The notes under the pieces: model-generated
Database searches by the model: none
Seen by the model: only the letters and a program-made list of their open reading frames with translations
What the model was told of the DNA's origin: nothing
DNA from: Tolypocladium sp. Sup5 PDA-1
Taxonomy: Eukaryota; Ascomycota; Sordariomycetes; Hypocreales; Ophiocordycipitaceae
Direction: 5' to 3'
Assembly: GCA_000750105.3 (NCBI GenBank)
Contig: JPHH03000062.1
Coordinates: 122,144 to 186,143 of the forward strand
DNA length: 64,000 bases
Part shown: one piece after another, positions 12,796-23,201 of the stretch
Numbering within the stretch: position 1 is the stretch's first letter
How the letters are laid out: every line of letters begins with the position of its first letter
Position numbers and translations under genes: made by a program

Positions 12796-13655
12796 ATGGG
12801 GCTCGCCTCTGTGTGGCCCGTCCACTCCTGGAAGACGTTTGTCCTGACGAGCCTCACGGCCACCCTAGCCCTGGCCATCTTCGTCACCGTGCGACCCTCA
12901 CCCCGTAGACATATCAGATGCTGAGACTGACCAACTTACAGGCCCGGCATGCGCAGATTGTCAATCGACGCCGTTCAGTGCGCTGGCCAAAGCCACCTCG
13001 CCGCCACGGACCTACCATCCGCGGGCAGTCGCCAGAGTACTGCCTCTTCGTCCTGGGATCGGGCGGCCACACGAAAGAGATGCTCATGATGATGGATGAC
13101 GGCTTCTGCGACTTTTCCAGCTTCCACCGGCGCTACCTCATCTCCAGCGGCGACCACATGTCGGACCATCACCTCCAAGACTACGAGACGCAGCTCGCGC
13201 AGCTGAGTCGCGCAAATGAGACCTCCGCTGGGAGCTACGACAAGCGCATCGTCACCCGCGCGCGTCGCGTCCACCAGCCGCTGTGGACGACGCCCTTCAC
13301 CTCACTCCTCAGTATCCTCGACATCTTCCCCATCCTGCTGTCGCCGCCGAAGAACGAAGTGGGTGGGAAGCTGCGGTATCCGACGCAAATCTTCTCCAAC
13401 GGCCCCGCGACGGGATTCTTCGTGGGCCTTGCGGCACACGTGTTGAAACTGTTTTACGTCGTGCCCGAGGACAGCATGAGGTTTGTGTATGTCGAGTCAT
13501 GGGCACGCATCACGACGCTGAGCCTGACGGGGAAACTGCTGTACTATACTGGGGTGGCGGACGCGTTCTACGTGCAGCACAAGGATGTGGCTGCCAAGTA
13601 TGGGCTGGTCAACGCTGGCGAGATGGTGTTCAACTCGAGGCGGCCAGAGGCGTAG
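12796..13655 (+). CDS. alg14: UDP-GlcNAc transferase subunit Alg14
   Basis: Exons 12796-12888 and 12942-13655. The 53-nt intron has GTGCGA and TTACAG, giving 268 aa. An N-terminal hydrophobic segment (about residues 12-31) is the ER-membrane anchor. The family motif GSGGHTKEM lies near residue 70, followed by ISSGDHMS and the SNGPATG segment typical of Alg14. With the catalytic subunit Alg13 it adds the second GlcNAc to dolichol-PP-GlcNAc on the cytosolic ER face. Length is close to family size (about 200-270). It is convergent with the mS23 gene, only 94 bp away. Confidence 0.92.
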
Positions 13656-13749
13656 CAATGTGCAAGCGCATGGTATACAGGCATGAACTGTTTTCGTTTC
13701 TTGTACACATTGTTTTACAAGGTATATATACACTCTGGAGCCACGCGCT

Positions 13750-14545
13750 CTACGCATTCGCCGCCGCTGGTGGTGCCTCTCCCGGCGGACCCTCCACAGC
13801 TGGGTCAACGTCCTCCTCGGAGCCGAATGTCTCAATCTCAGAGTTTGCTCTCGCCTCGCGGTTCGCCGCCTCTTTTCCGGCCCAAATCTTCCAGTTCTCA
13901 AACTCCTGGTCCTCGAGCTGCATGCCGACGTCAAGTCTCGACTTGCCAAAGTAGGCGCCCACGTGGCGGGCCTCCTCGACGGCGACTCGCTTCTCGACTT
14001 CTTCTGCTTGGCGTAGCCGGTAGAATTCTTGGCGGGCGCTGTCGTAGGCTTTTCGCTTGCTCATCTTTTCGTTTTGCATCAACCACAGCTGGCGCTGCAC
14101 AACACTGAAGCAGAGTTAGTTGCCGCACCTCGCACCCCATCCGTCCTGGACACTGTCCGACTCACCACTCGCCCGTGAGGGGGATTCCTTGTTGCCGCAA
14201 GCCCCTGCTCCAGTCGCAGTGCTGGTAGTCCTTTCCGTCGAGTTCCAGGACAACGCGAGGCCGTGCCAGCTCCCACGGGTGGTCCTTGTAGAAGCTCGTC
14301 CGCAACGCGTCTTCGAGGTAGCCGATGTTCTGTGGCCGGTAGAGCTTCTTCGGCTTCGTGCTCTTCAGGTTGGGCATGCGATGCCTCGGCGTGACGGTTC
14401 GGACGAGGGACTCGGCGGGCGGAACCGAGTTCATGACGCCGAACCACGGCGGCGCGGCGACGCTGCGGCCCGGGAGGACCTGGTGGTTTAGTTCTTGGGC
14501 GACGGCCTTGAAGACCCCTGCGGGCCGTATTTGTCGGCCACCCAT
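13750..14545 (-). CDS. rsm25: Mitochondrial small ribosomal subunit protein mS23 (Rsm25)
   Basis: Minus-strand exons 14545-14166 and 14104-13750. The 61-nt intron has GTGAGT and TTCAG; the split codon gives Cys; 244 aa. The start MGGRQIRPAGVF, then a PPWF..PPAESLVR stretch and LYRPQNIGYLEDALRTSF, match the fungal Rsm25/mS23 family. The C-terminal half is charged and helical and ends in an acidic, Pro/Ala-rich tail. It is a component of the 37S mitoribosomal subunit. Its start faces the start of a PPR gene 242 bp away, suggesting a shared promoter between two mitochondrial genes. Open sequence continues upstream of 14545, but only from there does it resemble the family. Confidence 0.88.
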
Positions 14546-14787
14546 GGCTGCTCGTCCTGGCGCAGTGTCAGCGACGGTAAACGGCGATGCGCATCTGGCA
14601 CATACAAGGCCCTGTCGGAGCAATTGACGGCTGTGAGTTTGCTGTGGCTGGTGTGCTGGTGGTGTATCGTCAAGTCGGACGAGTCGTTGTCGCATGGGAA
14701 ATTTTGGGGGAGGTTCGGCGAATCATATGGCCGAATTTCGCTGGCGGCGTCTCTCGCTGACCAAATCCTGGCGCATTTCATCTTTTG

Positions 14788-16752
14788 ATGGCCGGGCCCA
14801 CCACCTCCAAATGCAAGACCCAGCTCTCCGAACAGCAAAACCAAACGCCTACCGCGCTCTCCTGTGTGACCCCCACTGCACGAAAAGCGCTGCTGAGACG
14901 GTCGCATCATCATGAGGAGGAGCCCATGAAAATCTCCAGTCGAGTGGACGGGTCCGTCTGTGGCGCGGTGCTCTCGAACCGCCCGTCGGCCAGCCTGAGG
15001 AGCGTCCATGCGACGCGGAGGAGCCTCTGCAGAGCCGCGGATGCAGCCACGCCGCCACCGAGGATTGTACCTGCGAGGCCGACTGCTTGTACGAGGAGTT
15101 CGTTATGGCTCCTATCCACGTTTATGCCCGCCATCGAGACTCGGCGCCCGACCCAGATGCCAGTTTCTCGACATGGCCGACAATGTTACAGCACCGCAAC
15201 GGCAGCGGCTTCTTCCGCGACGAAGCCGATGGTACAAAGACAAATGCCTCTGCTTGTCCAGGATAAGCATAAACTGTTATCCTTTGTCAATAGCGCAGAG
15301 GAGGGGACCGTCGAAGAACACTTTGACTTTCACAGAGACCCCTACCGCAGGGGCTACGCCTTACCGGACGGACCGAACCTCAGAGTATCGGACAAAAAGG
15401 ACGACGTGCAGTATCCATCACGAGACGAAACGTTCAAAATCAACGATAATACGCAGCAACTGCTGGCGCGGCTCTATACGGCGATTGGACAGAGACTACG
15501 ACACCCGAACCGAGTTCCCCTCGAGCCGATATACAAGCTCTACGGGCAACTACCAGAGCCTCGCATGCTACACCTTACCTGGCAATGGCGGAACAGGCTT
15601 CTGAGAGTCATGGGCACGCCGCAAAAGCGCGACATGGAGTCGATGCTTCGCTACTTTGCCTTGGTTGCCGATGTCAAAAATGCCGGCCTCACGTTGCGCC
15701 GTAGCCAGTGGAACTTTGCCTTGGCTTTCGCCACCAAGTATGCGGCTCGGACTACGGCTCAAGAGATGGAATCAGCGCTGCGTCTGTGGAGGGAAATGGA
15801 ACGGGAAGCGAATGTTATGGGCAACGACGTGACGTTCAATGTCCTCTTTGACGTGGCCGCCAAAGCCGGAAACTTTACGCTTGCCGACATGATATACAAG
15901 GAGATGGAGGGCCGTGGAATCGAGTTCAATCGCTTCCACCACGTCAGCCTAATCCACTACTTTGGGCTGAAGCTCGACTCCAGCGGGATCCGCGCGGCAT
16001 ACAAGGAGATGGTTGAGTCCGGAGAGATGGTCGACACCATTGTTCTGAACTGTGTCATCTCTGGGCTGCTTCGATGCGGCGAGGAGGCAGCGGCGGAAGA
16101 GACGTACGAACGGATGAAGAATGGCCACGCGCTGGCTCCGGACATGCCGCAGAGAGACTACATGATGAACAAGGTCATCACCAAAGTCCTCATGATGTTT
16201 ACCAAGGTCGGCAAGAAGCACCCGGAGCTGAAGGAGGCGCTGCAAACAAAAGTGCAGCTGTCGCCAGATTTGCACACATACAAGCTGCTGGTCCAGCACT
16301 ACGCCATCCGTGTCGGCAATCTCAACAAGGTCGCGCAGTACCTGGACGAGATGAAGCACCTCAAAGTGCCCATACATCCGACGATTTTCCTTGCGCTCTT
16401 CAAAGGCTTTTACACGCATGGTGGCTTCCAGGGCTCAGACTGGAGTGACAAGAGACTGGATGGGGTACTCTCAGCTCTCTACCAGGCTCGCGATGAGCAT
16501 GCAAAGAAGTTTCGCATAGATCGCTGGCTGGTCATTTGGGCGCTGAGAGCTGTCAAGAAATGTTCCTCGACGGAGGCATTGTTGCAGACTTTTGACGCCA
16601 TGGCACAGCGATGGGATATCCCGGCCGACCGTCAGCCGTTTATGCACGCCATATTCGACAATATCTTGCAAGGCAAGGATATGAAGTCTCCGTGGGGGAA
16701 ATGGGACGGCACGGCGCATCGGAGAGGTAGGAAAGATGGCTCTTCGCTGTAA
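14788..16752 (+). CDS. Pentatricopeptide repeat (PPR) protein, probably mitochondrial
   Basis: A single uninterrupted reading frame of about 654 aa. The first ~150 residues are Arg/Ser/Ala-rich with few acidic residues, as in mitochondrial targeting regions. From about residue 320 there are helix-turn-helix repeats with PPR-like spacing (for example DVTFNVLFDVAAKAGNF and DTIVLNCVISGLLRCG). Fungal PPR proteins bind organellar transcripts for processing, stability or translation; the target here cannot be told. ATG 14788 is the first start. ATG 14926 is an alternative that leaves the basic presequence. The gene is head-to-head with the mS23 gene and convergent with cox8. Confidence 0.82.
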   Translation: MAGPTTSKCKTQLSEQQNQTPTALSCVTPTARKALLRRSHHHEEEPMKISSRVDGSVCGAVLSNRPSASLRSVHATRRSLCRAADAATPPPRIVPARPTACTRSSLWLLSTFMPAIETRRPTQMPVSRHGRQCYSTATAAASSATKPMVQRQMPLLVQDKHKLLSFVNSAEEGTVEEHFDFHRDPYRRGYALPDGPNLRVSDKKDDVQYPSRDETFKINDNTQQLLARLYTAIGQRLRHPNRVPLEPIYKLYGQLPEPRMLHLTWQWRNRLLRVMGTPQKRDMESMLRYFALVADVKNAGLTLRRSQWNFALAFATKYAARTTAQEMESALRLWREMEREANVMGNDVTFNVLFDVAAKAGNFTLADMIYKEMEGRGIEFNRFHHVSLIHYFGLKLDSSGIRAAYKEMVESGEMVDTIVLNCVISGLLRCGEEAAAEETYERMKNGHALAPDMPQRDYMMNKVITKVLMMFTKVGKKHPELKEALQTKVQLSPDLHTYKLLVQHYAIRVGNLNKVAQYLDEMKHLKVPIHPTIFLALFKGFYTHGGFQGSDWSDKRLDGVLSALYQARDEHAKKFRIDRWLVIWALRAVKKCSSTEALLQTFDAMAQRWDIPADRQPFMHAIFDNILQGKDMKSPWGKWDGTAHRRGRKDGSSL

Positions 16753-17079
16753 TGGAGAGTTGAAGAGTTGACGGTCGTTGTACATGTATGTATGTTAGGG
16801 TCACATAGAGAAATACCCCCGGGACACTTAGTCCGCTAGATATGATACCCAGCGTTGAAGGCAGAGTGCGCGGGGCAATGTCGTGGAAATCACAGCTGAC
16901 ACAAGCGACATGTACCCAAATTGCGACAGCAAATATTGATGGGATCGACAAATGAACTTTGTTTACAGTGATTCGACCGACTGTCCTGGCTTCTATCGGA
17001 GTGCCACAACAGTTGTCCCCAAGCTTCCCCTCTATGCCGTCAATGGCCAACCCAGAGATCCAAGCTTCGCATAGCAGGC
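16753..17079. other. Intergenic, between convergent PPR and cox8 genes
   Basis: The shared 3' flank of two convergent genes. An open frame running through it on the minus strand is just read-through of the cox8 intron and 3' end. Confidence 0.5.
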
Positions 17080-17362
17080 TCACTGCTCCTTGTAGGTCTG
17101 GTACACTGCACGTCCAGTCAGTAACGGATCGGTCGGGCGGCGGGAAAAACCACGCACCAGCGATGCCGAACGGGGCCGCGAAGCCGGTGGCCATGAAGCC
17201 CCAGAAGCCAAGGGCGAACCACTTGCTCCGTGGGTTGAAGGGGATGTTGGTGTAGGGGCCCTCGGGGTAGTGGTACGGCGAGGACATGCGAGCCCGGGTG
17301 GCGTGGAAGCCTCGTCGGGAGACGAGCGAGGTCGTCGTGCGAGCGGCGGCGCGGGAGAGCAT
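17080..17362 (-). CDS. cox8: Cytochrome c oxidase subunit VIII (Cox8; COX7C-like)
   Basis: Minus-strand exons 17362-17158 and 17105-17080, 76 aa, with a 52-nt intron (GTGCGT..TGCAG). Splicing is essential: it yields the terminal segment IAVYQTYKEQ, which unspliced reading would replace with an unrelated tail. The basic presequence MLSRAAARTTTS ends near the RGFH..R processing region. The mature part SSPYHYPEGPYTNIPFNPR plus a single transmembrane helix is diagnostic of the fungal subunit. It is an accessory subunit of complex IV in the inner mitochondrial membrane. A probable 5'-UTR intron (17420-17363, GTGCGC..CCCAG) ends directly before the ATG. Confidence 0.92.
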
Positions 17363-17420
17363 CTGGGAGGTCAATTAGCTCTGGCTGGAGCAGAGGAGGA
17401 TATGACACGCGAATGCGCAC

Positions 17421-17969
17421 CTTGAAGGCGTCGAGTGTGATGCGACGGGGGTGGATGAGAGCTTTGTTGCGTGACAGCGTCGTGACTGGGATCCGAGGTT
17501 GCTGGTGGTCTGAGGTCAAAAGCAAAGGCTTGGCGCAACTGGATCACGTGACTGTCGGAGTGTTGCGCCCAGCCGGCGGCCGGGAATACATCGGCAGGAT
17601 TCGGCAGCTGTCAAGTCCGATGGCTCCTCACCGCCTGCGCTCTTGGCCTGACGATTTTCCTTTCTGCCGCCAGTCCCAGCCAGCCCACATCTTTTAGCTG
17701 GTTGCTGCAGAGAGGAATTCACAGCCATCGACGATTCTGCATCCAACGCCTGCATAGACGCACCACGAGCAGCTTCATTTGTCTGAACGGGCGAATGTGC
17801 TACTCGGCGTCCTGACCGAACAACTTCAGCAAGCGCACCCTTTTCAAGCGTTTCCCTTGGTCTCTTCGCCCTGCTAGACTGGTTTCTCTACGGAGCACCT
17901 GGATCGGCGCCTGGTCGCCAACTGTCAGAGCTGCGAATCAGCGCCACGACAACCAACACTTGAGCCAAG
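17421..17969. other. Divergent promoter region, cox8 / mtr4
   Basis: About 550 bp between the cox8 5' leader (minus) and the mtr4 start (plus). It is pyrimidine-rich just before mtr4. No gene is supported. Confidence 0.5.
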
Positions 17970-20900
17970 ATGGATGAAATGTTCGATGTGTTCGAGGGCA
18001 AGGCGGGCGCCCAGAGCGACAGCGAGGAGGAGCGGGTGCCCCAGAAGAGCCGAAACCGCGACAAGAGCAAGAAGCGCAAGGCCGACGAGGCCATGAATGG
18101 AGCTGCTCCTGCTCCTGCGGTCAAAGACGAAGCTGCCGATGTGGACATGGGCGATGCGACCGATACCTCCAAAGCTGACGACTCCGATGAAGAAGAAGCG
18201 TCGGATACTCCTAGCCAGCAGGACAAGAAGCGCCGTAAGAAGGAGGATGGCGTGGGACCAGTCCTGACGGATACCTTCGAAACGGCCGCCTCGAGAGAAG
18301 TCGCTGGCGCCAACACACTGCTGCCTCAAGAAGCGTCTCTCGTCCTATCGCACAACATTCAGCACCAAGTCGCACTGCCCCCAGACCTGGACTACGAATA
18401 TGTCCCCCTGTCGGAGCACAAGTCGCCCGAGGAGCCCGCGCGGACGTGGAGCTTCAAGCTCGACCCGTTTCAGAGCCTGTCTGTTGCGTCGATTGAGCGT
18501 GACGAAAGCGTGCTGGTGTCGGCGCATACAAGTGCCGGAAAGACAGTCGTCGCCGAATACGCCGTCGCCCAATGCCTCAAGCGCAACCAGAGGGTCATCT
18601 ACACGAGTCCGATCAAGGCGCTCAGCAACCAAAAGTTCAGAGACTTTGACGCCATCTTTGGAGATGTCGGCCTGATGACTGGCGACGTCACCATCAACCC
18701 TACTGCCAGTTGCCTGGTCATGACGACGGAAATTCTGCGCTCCATGTTGTACCGCGGCTCTGAGATTATGCGAGAGGTGGCGTGGGTCGTCTTCGACGAA
18801 ATCCACTACATGCGAGATAAGACGCGCGGTGTGGTTTGGGAGGAGACCATCATCATGCTTCCCGACAAGGTTCGATACGTCTTCCTCTCTGCCACTATCC
18901 CCAATGCCTTCCAGTTTGCCGAGTGGATCGCCAAGATTCATCACCAAGCGTGTCACGTCGTCTACACCGACTTCCGGCCAACGCCGCTGCAAAACTACTT
19001 TTATCCCGCCGGTGGAAAGGGCGCGGCATTGGTGGTCGACGAGAAGGGCAACTTTAACGAGCACAACTTCAACATGGTCATGAAGCAGGTGGAGGAAAGG
19101 AAAGGCACCGACTCGAACGACGTAAACACCAAGATGAAGGGCAAGGGGAAGAACAAAAAGACGAACAAGGGAGGCGCCGACGAAGGGTCGGACATTTACA
19201 AGATCATCAAGATGACCATCAAGAAGAAGTTCAACCCCGTCATCGTCTTCAACTTCAGCAAGCGCGAGTGCGAAAACCTGGCGATCAAGATTTCCAGCCT
19301 CGACTTCAACGACGACTCGGAGAGGGCAATGGTGAAGAAGGTGTTTACCAGCGCCATCGAAAGCTTGTCCGAACAAGACCGCGACCTGCCGCAAATACAA
19401 AATCTGTTACCCCTGCTGCAGCGAGGCGTCGGTGTTCATCACTCTGGCCTGCTGCCGATCCTCAAGGAGACAATTGAGATCTTGTTCCAAGAGTCTCTGA
19501 TCAAGGTCTTGTTCGCAACGGAGACCTTCTCCATCGGCCTCAACATGCCTGCGAAGACTGTGGTGTTTTCTCAAGTGACGAAATGGGACGGAATCAAGCG
19601 ACGACCCATCACGTCATCAGAGTACATCCAGATGGCTGGCCGAGCTGGACGACGTGGTCTCGACGCCAGAGGCCTCGTGCTCATGATGATTGATGACAAG
19701 CTCGAGCCGGACGTCGCCAGAGAAATCGTCCAGGGGCACCAGGACAAGCTCAACTCGGCGTTTTACCTGGGATACAACATGATCCTCAACCTGCTGAGAA
19801 TCGAAGCCATCTCCCCGGAGTTTATGCTCGAGAGGTGCTTCCATCAGTTCCAGAACGCGGCTAGCGTCCCCAGTCTGGAAAAGGATTTGATGGCTCTCCA
19901 GCAGGAGCGAGACGCAATGACGATCCCGGACGAGGCAACCATCAAAGACTACTATCAGATCCGACAACAGCTCAACACGTACACGAGAGACATGCGCGCC
20001 GTCATCCAGCATCCTCAGTACAGTCTCGACTTCCTTCAGCCGGGACGACTGGTTCAGATCTACAACCCCAAGGAATCGCCAGAGTATGTTGGCGGGGGGC
20101 TGGACTTTGGCTGGGGCGTGATTGTCAACACTACGGCTCGCAAAGCCCCTAAGCTTGGCGAGCCCGACTTTATCCCGCAGGAGAAGCACCTCATGGATGT
20201 CCTACTGCCCCTGTCGACCTCGAGCCCCAAACCGCCAGTGGGGCTGCCCTCTGGAGAGATGCCACCCGGGCTGGTGCCGGCCAGCGGAGAACAAGACACC
20301 ATTTATGAGACGGTGCCCTGTGTGCTTACCTGCATCAAGGCCATCAGCCAAATTCGAGTCTTCATGCCCAAGGATGGACTCAAGACGGAGCAGGACAAGG
20401 ATCAAGCTCGCAAATCGTTGAAGGAGGTCAGGCGCCGGTTCCCCGACGGGCTACCCATTCTGGACCCCATTGAGAACATGGACATTGTAGACGATTCTTT
20501 TAAGCAGCTCCTGCGCAAGATTGAAGTGCTCGAGTCCCGGCTGCTGGCCAACCCCCTCCACCTCTCGCCGCTTCTCCCGTCGCTGTGGGATCAGTACCAC
20601 GGCAAGGTCTTGATGATAGAAAAGGTCAAGGACAAGAAGAAGTCCATCGCCAAGGCCCACAGCATCGCCCAGATGGACGAGCTCAAGTCGCGAAAGCGAG
20701 TGCTGCGCCGTCTTGGCTTCATCAACGACGCCGAAGTCGTCCAGCTCAAGGCCCGCGTGGCCTGCGAGATTTCGTCGACAGAAGGCCACGAGCTGCTGCT
20801 GTCCGAGCTGCTCTTTGACCGATTCTTCAACGAGATGACGCCAGAGACCTGCGCCGCCGTCCTGAGCTGCTTCATCTTCGATGAAAAGGTGGAGACGCAA

Positions 20901-21316
20901 GCCCTGAAGGAGGACCTCCAGAAGCCGTACCGCGAGATCACGGCCAAGGCGCGAATCATTGCCAAGGTCAGCCAGGAGTGCAAGCTGGATGTCAACGAGG
21001 AGGAGTACGCTGCGAGCCTGAAGTGGCAGCTGATGGAGACGGTCTACGTCTGGGCCCAGGGACGGCCGTTTTCGGAGATTTGGTAAGTCGTGCTGCGCCG
21101 AATTAAACACGATGTTGATGCTGACCGATTGCTAGCAAAATGACAAACTCGTACGAGGGCTCCCTCATCCGCCTCTTCCGCCGTCTGGAAGAGCTTTTGC
21201 GACAGATGGGCCAAGCAGCCAAGGTCATGGGTAACGACGATTTGACCAAGAAGTTTGACGAGAGTCTGCAAAAAGTGCGCAGGGACATTGTGGCTGCCCA
21301 GAGTCTGTACCTGTAA
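17970..21316 (+). CDS. mtr4: ATP-dependent RNA helicase Mtr4 (Dob1), exosome cofactor
   Basis: Exons 17970-21082 and 21136-21316. The 53-nt intron has GTAAGT, a GCTGAC branch site and GCTAG; the split codon gives Cys; 1097 aa. A charged, disordered N terminus of ~120 residues precedes the Ski2-like helicase core. Walker A is SAHTSAGKT (about 184-192), the DEIH box lies near 276-279, and the MAGRAGRRG helicase motif VI is present. The arch/KOW insertion and C-terminal DSHCT domain (EGSLIR, ending SAQSLYL-like) follow, all in family order and length. It unwinds RNA for the nuclear exosome within TRAMP, for 5.8S rRNA maturation and RNA surveillance. The second exon carries the last 60 residues of the DSHCT domain. 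Confidence 0.96.
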
Positions 21317-21682
21317 GTGGCCTTGGCCATTTCGGAGACGGGACAGGGGCATGGTTGCTTTCGAGAGGGGGAAAAGCATGGGATGGCGTCTGGTTTTTCG
21401 CGTACCCCATTGCACGTTGGGGAGTTTTGGCGTGTGAGACGGGTGCATGCATGCGCTTATTGCGCAGAACCGTTTGAATTCTCAGGTCCTGTGGTGTTGT
21501 TAGAGTAGAATTACTGTCAGAACAGACAGAAAATGCCCGGTTCTTGTACCATTGATCGCCTTCTATGTGAATTCATTGCCAACCTGGACGCCCGTACCAT
21601 CCATCATAACTCCGTTCGGACTCGAATACTACATCCGGGTGATCCCATGCACTATAGTCAACGCCATCAATCCCTACATTCG
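21317..21682. other. Intergenic, between convergent mtr4 and dsc3
   Basis: The 3' flanks of two convergent genes. A long plus-strand open frame beginning here is the antisense shadow of dsc3. Confidence 0.5.
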
Positions 21683-22540
21683 TCACCTCTCTCCCGAGAT
21701 GCCCATGACGACGCCAACCGTCAGGCTCAGCACCACGCCGGAGCCGACAAAGATCTGCCACTTCTCGCTCCACACACCCTGGCGCAGCAGCCACGTCAGG
21801 CTGCCGAGCGGGAAGAAGAAGCCAATCATCATGCCGCGGATGAGGATATCCAACACGGTGGACATATTGCCGAGGTCGTCCTCGAGGGGGTTGGCGGCCG
21901 ACGAGGGCAGCTCGCCGGCGTTGGAGTCGATCCAGCCGTCCTCGAGGGCGCGCAGGGTGTCGGGCGAGGGCGTGGCGTCCGGGGCGAAGCGCTCGGTGTG
22001 GATGGAGGCGAACTGCGTGCGCAGCGTGGAGATCTCGGACGAGGTGAAGCCGGCCTGCAGGAGGCGGTCGAAGCCGCGCGGGCGGGGGCGCGCCCAGCCG
22101 GCGGGCTTGGAGGGTTGGTCGCCAGAGGGTATCTCGGGGGGGTTCTGCGCGGCGGCCTGCTCGTCGGCGAGGTCCTGGCTCGAGAGCTCATCGCCGATGG
22201 AGCAGTTTACGTAGACCCTCACGGGCGCGCCGCCGCCGCCGCCGCCGCCGCCGCCGTCGACGGCCTTGCCCTTGCCCTTGCCCTTGGCATCGTCGGCCGG
22301 GGGCGGCGGCGGAGGCGACTTGAGGACGGCGCTGAGGGCGGACGGGTCCGGAAGGATGCGGCCCTGGTGGATGAGGCGCAGGCGGTTGCGCGTGGCGAGG
22401 CGGGTGCGCAGGAGGTGCTTGAGGGAGAGGACGGTGGTGGCCTGCGGGGAGGGGATGTCGAGGTCGAGGTCGGGGATGGAGGCTGAGAAGCGGATGGTGA
22501 GGTGGAGCGGGAGGACCGCTGCGGAGGGGGGCGGCGTCAT
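21683..22540 (-). CDS. dsc3: DSC E3 ubiquitin ligase complex subunit 3
   Basis: Intronless, 285 aa from the ATG at 22540. An open extension to 22747 lacks an ATG-supported, family-like N terminus. Residues ~10-70 form a ubiquitin-like fold (LTIRFSASIPDLDLDI, LRLIHQGRIL), followed by a Pro run, a KGKGKGK stretch and a nine-residue Gly run. Next comes the conserved C-terminal DUF2407-type region (RGFDRLLQAGFTSSEI, LEDGWIDS) and two hydrophobic transmembrane segments near the end. The Dsc complex is a Golgi/endosomal E3 ligase; in fungi it is needed for SREBP activation and membrane-protein quality control. The Gly/Pro codon runs form a GC microsatellite near 22228-22260 that may be length-polymorphic. 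Confidence 0.88.
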   Translation of the reverse strand: MTPPPSAAVLPLHLTIRFSASIPDLDLDIPSPQATTVLSLKHLLRTRLATRNRLRLIHQGRILPDPSALSAVLKSPPPPPPADDAKGKGKGKAVDGGGGGGGGGAPVRVYVNCSIGDELSSQDLADEQAAAQNPPEIPSGDQPSKPAGWARPRPRGFDRLLQAGFTSSEISTLRTQFASIHTERFAPDATPSPDTLRALEDGWIDSNAGELPSSAANPLEDDLGNMSTVLDILIRGMMIGFFFPLGSLTWLLRQGVWSEKWQIFVGSGVVLSLTVGVVMGISGER

Positions 22541-23201
22541 GTTGGAGGCATCCTGGGAGTGGTGGATTGGCCTTTGGCTTTGCGGTTGGTGGAGTAGTGA
22601 GGCCACAGCGGTTGATGTTGTTGTTGGGTGTGTGTTGTTTGACCAGAGGTGAGGCTCGTTGGTGTTTCGGATGAGGTGATGTCGACTGGTCGTTGATGCG
22701 AACAGCCGAGACAGCGCTAAAGACAGTGCGCTAGCACATGCCTCCACAACCTAGTAGTCGCCATAGCTCTCCCCTGTTATACTGGAGCTGCGTCAGGATT
22801 CTACAAACGGCAACGAAGAGGTTGCTGTTTTTAAACACGAGAGCTACTCTCACCTCTACTGCATATGGTTACGAGGAATTTCAAGTGCCTCTCAGAACGC
22901 GATTTCTGCCTAGGCAACTAGGTACCTTCCCTTTAGCATTGGAGCCTTCGTACCCCAGAAGAGACGTTGGCGCGCAGCTTCCCGTGCCGCTGAAACGCCC
23001 GCTAAAGCCACCCCATCAGTCCTGCAGTGGACAAATTGTCCCCCACCGCCTTTGGCAGAATCCCCGGACCAGTCCCACGCCATCGCACTCTTCTCTTCAG
23101 ACGAACGGCAACTTGTTTCATCCAACAGCACATCATTTCCAGCAGCCAGTCTTGAATTTTTGGCTTCTCTTGTCCGCGAACTTCCAGGAGTCAGGAGGGG
23201 G
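22541..23201. other. Divergent promoter region, dsc3 / ima1
   Basis: About 660 bp between two divergent genes. Several short open frames are present with no recognisable content. Confidence 0.5.

Noticed and set aside
16640..17374. 244-codon minus-strand frame including cox8
   Set aside because: It reads through the cox8 intron; only the spliced form gives the conserved C terminus.
18345..19400. Minus-strand open frame of 351 codons
   Set aside because: Lies wholly inside the Mtr4 helicase core on the other strand; a codon-bias shadow.
21533..22486. Plus-strand open frame of 317 codons
   Set aside because: Antisense to dsc3; its Gly/Ala/Arg-rich content is the mirror of GC-rich codons and has no domain.
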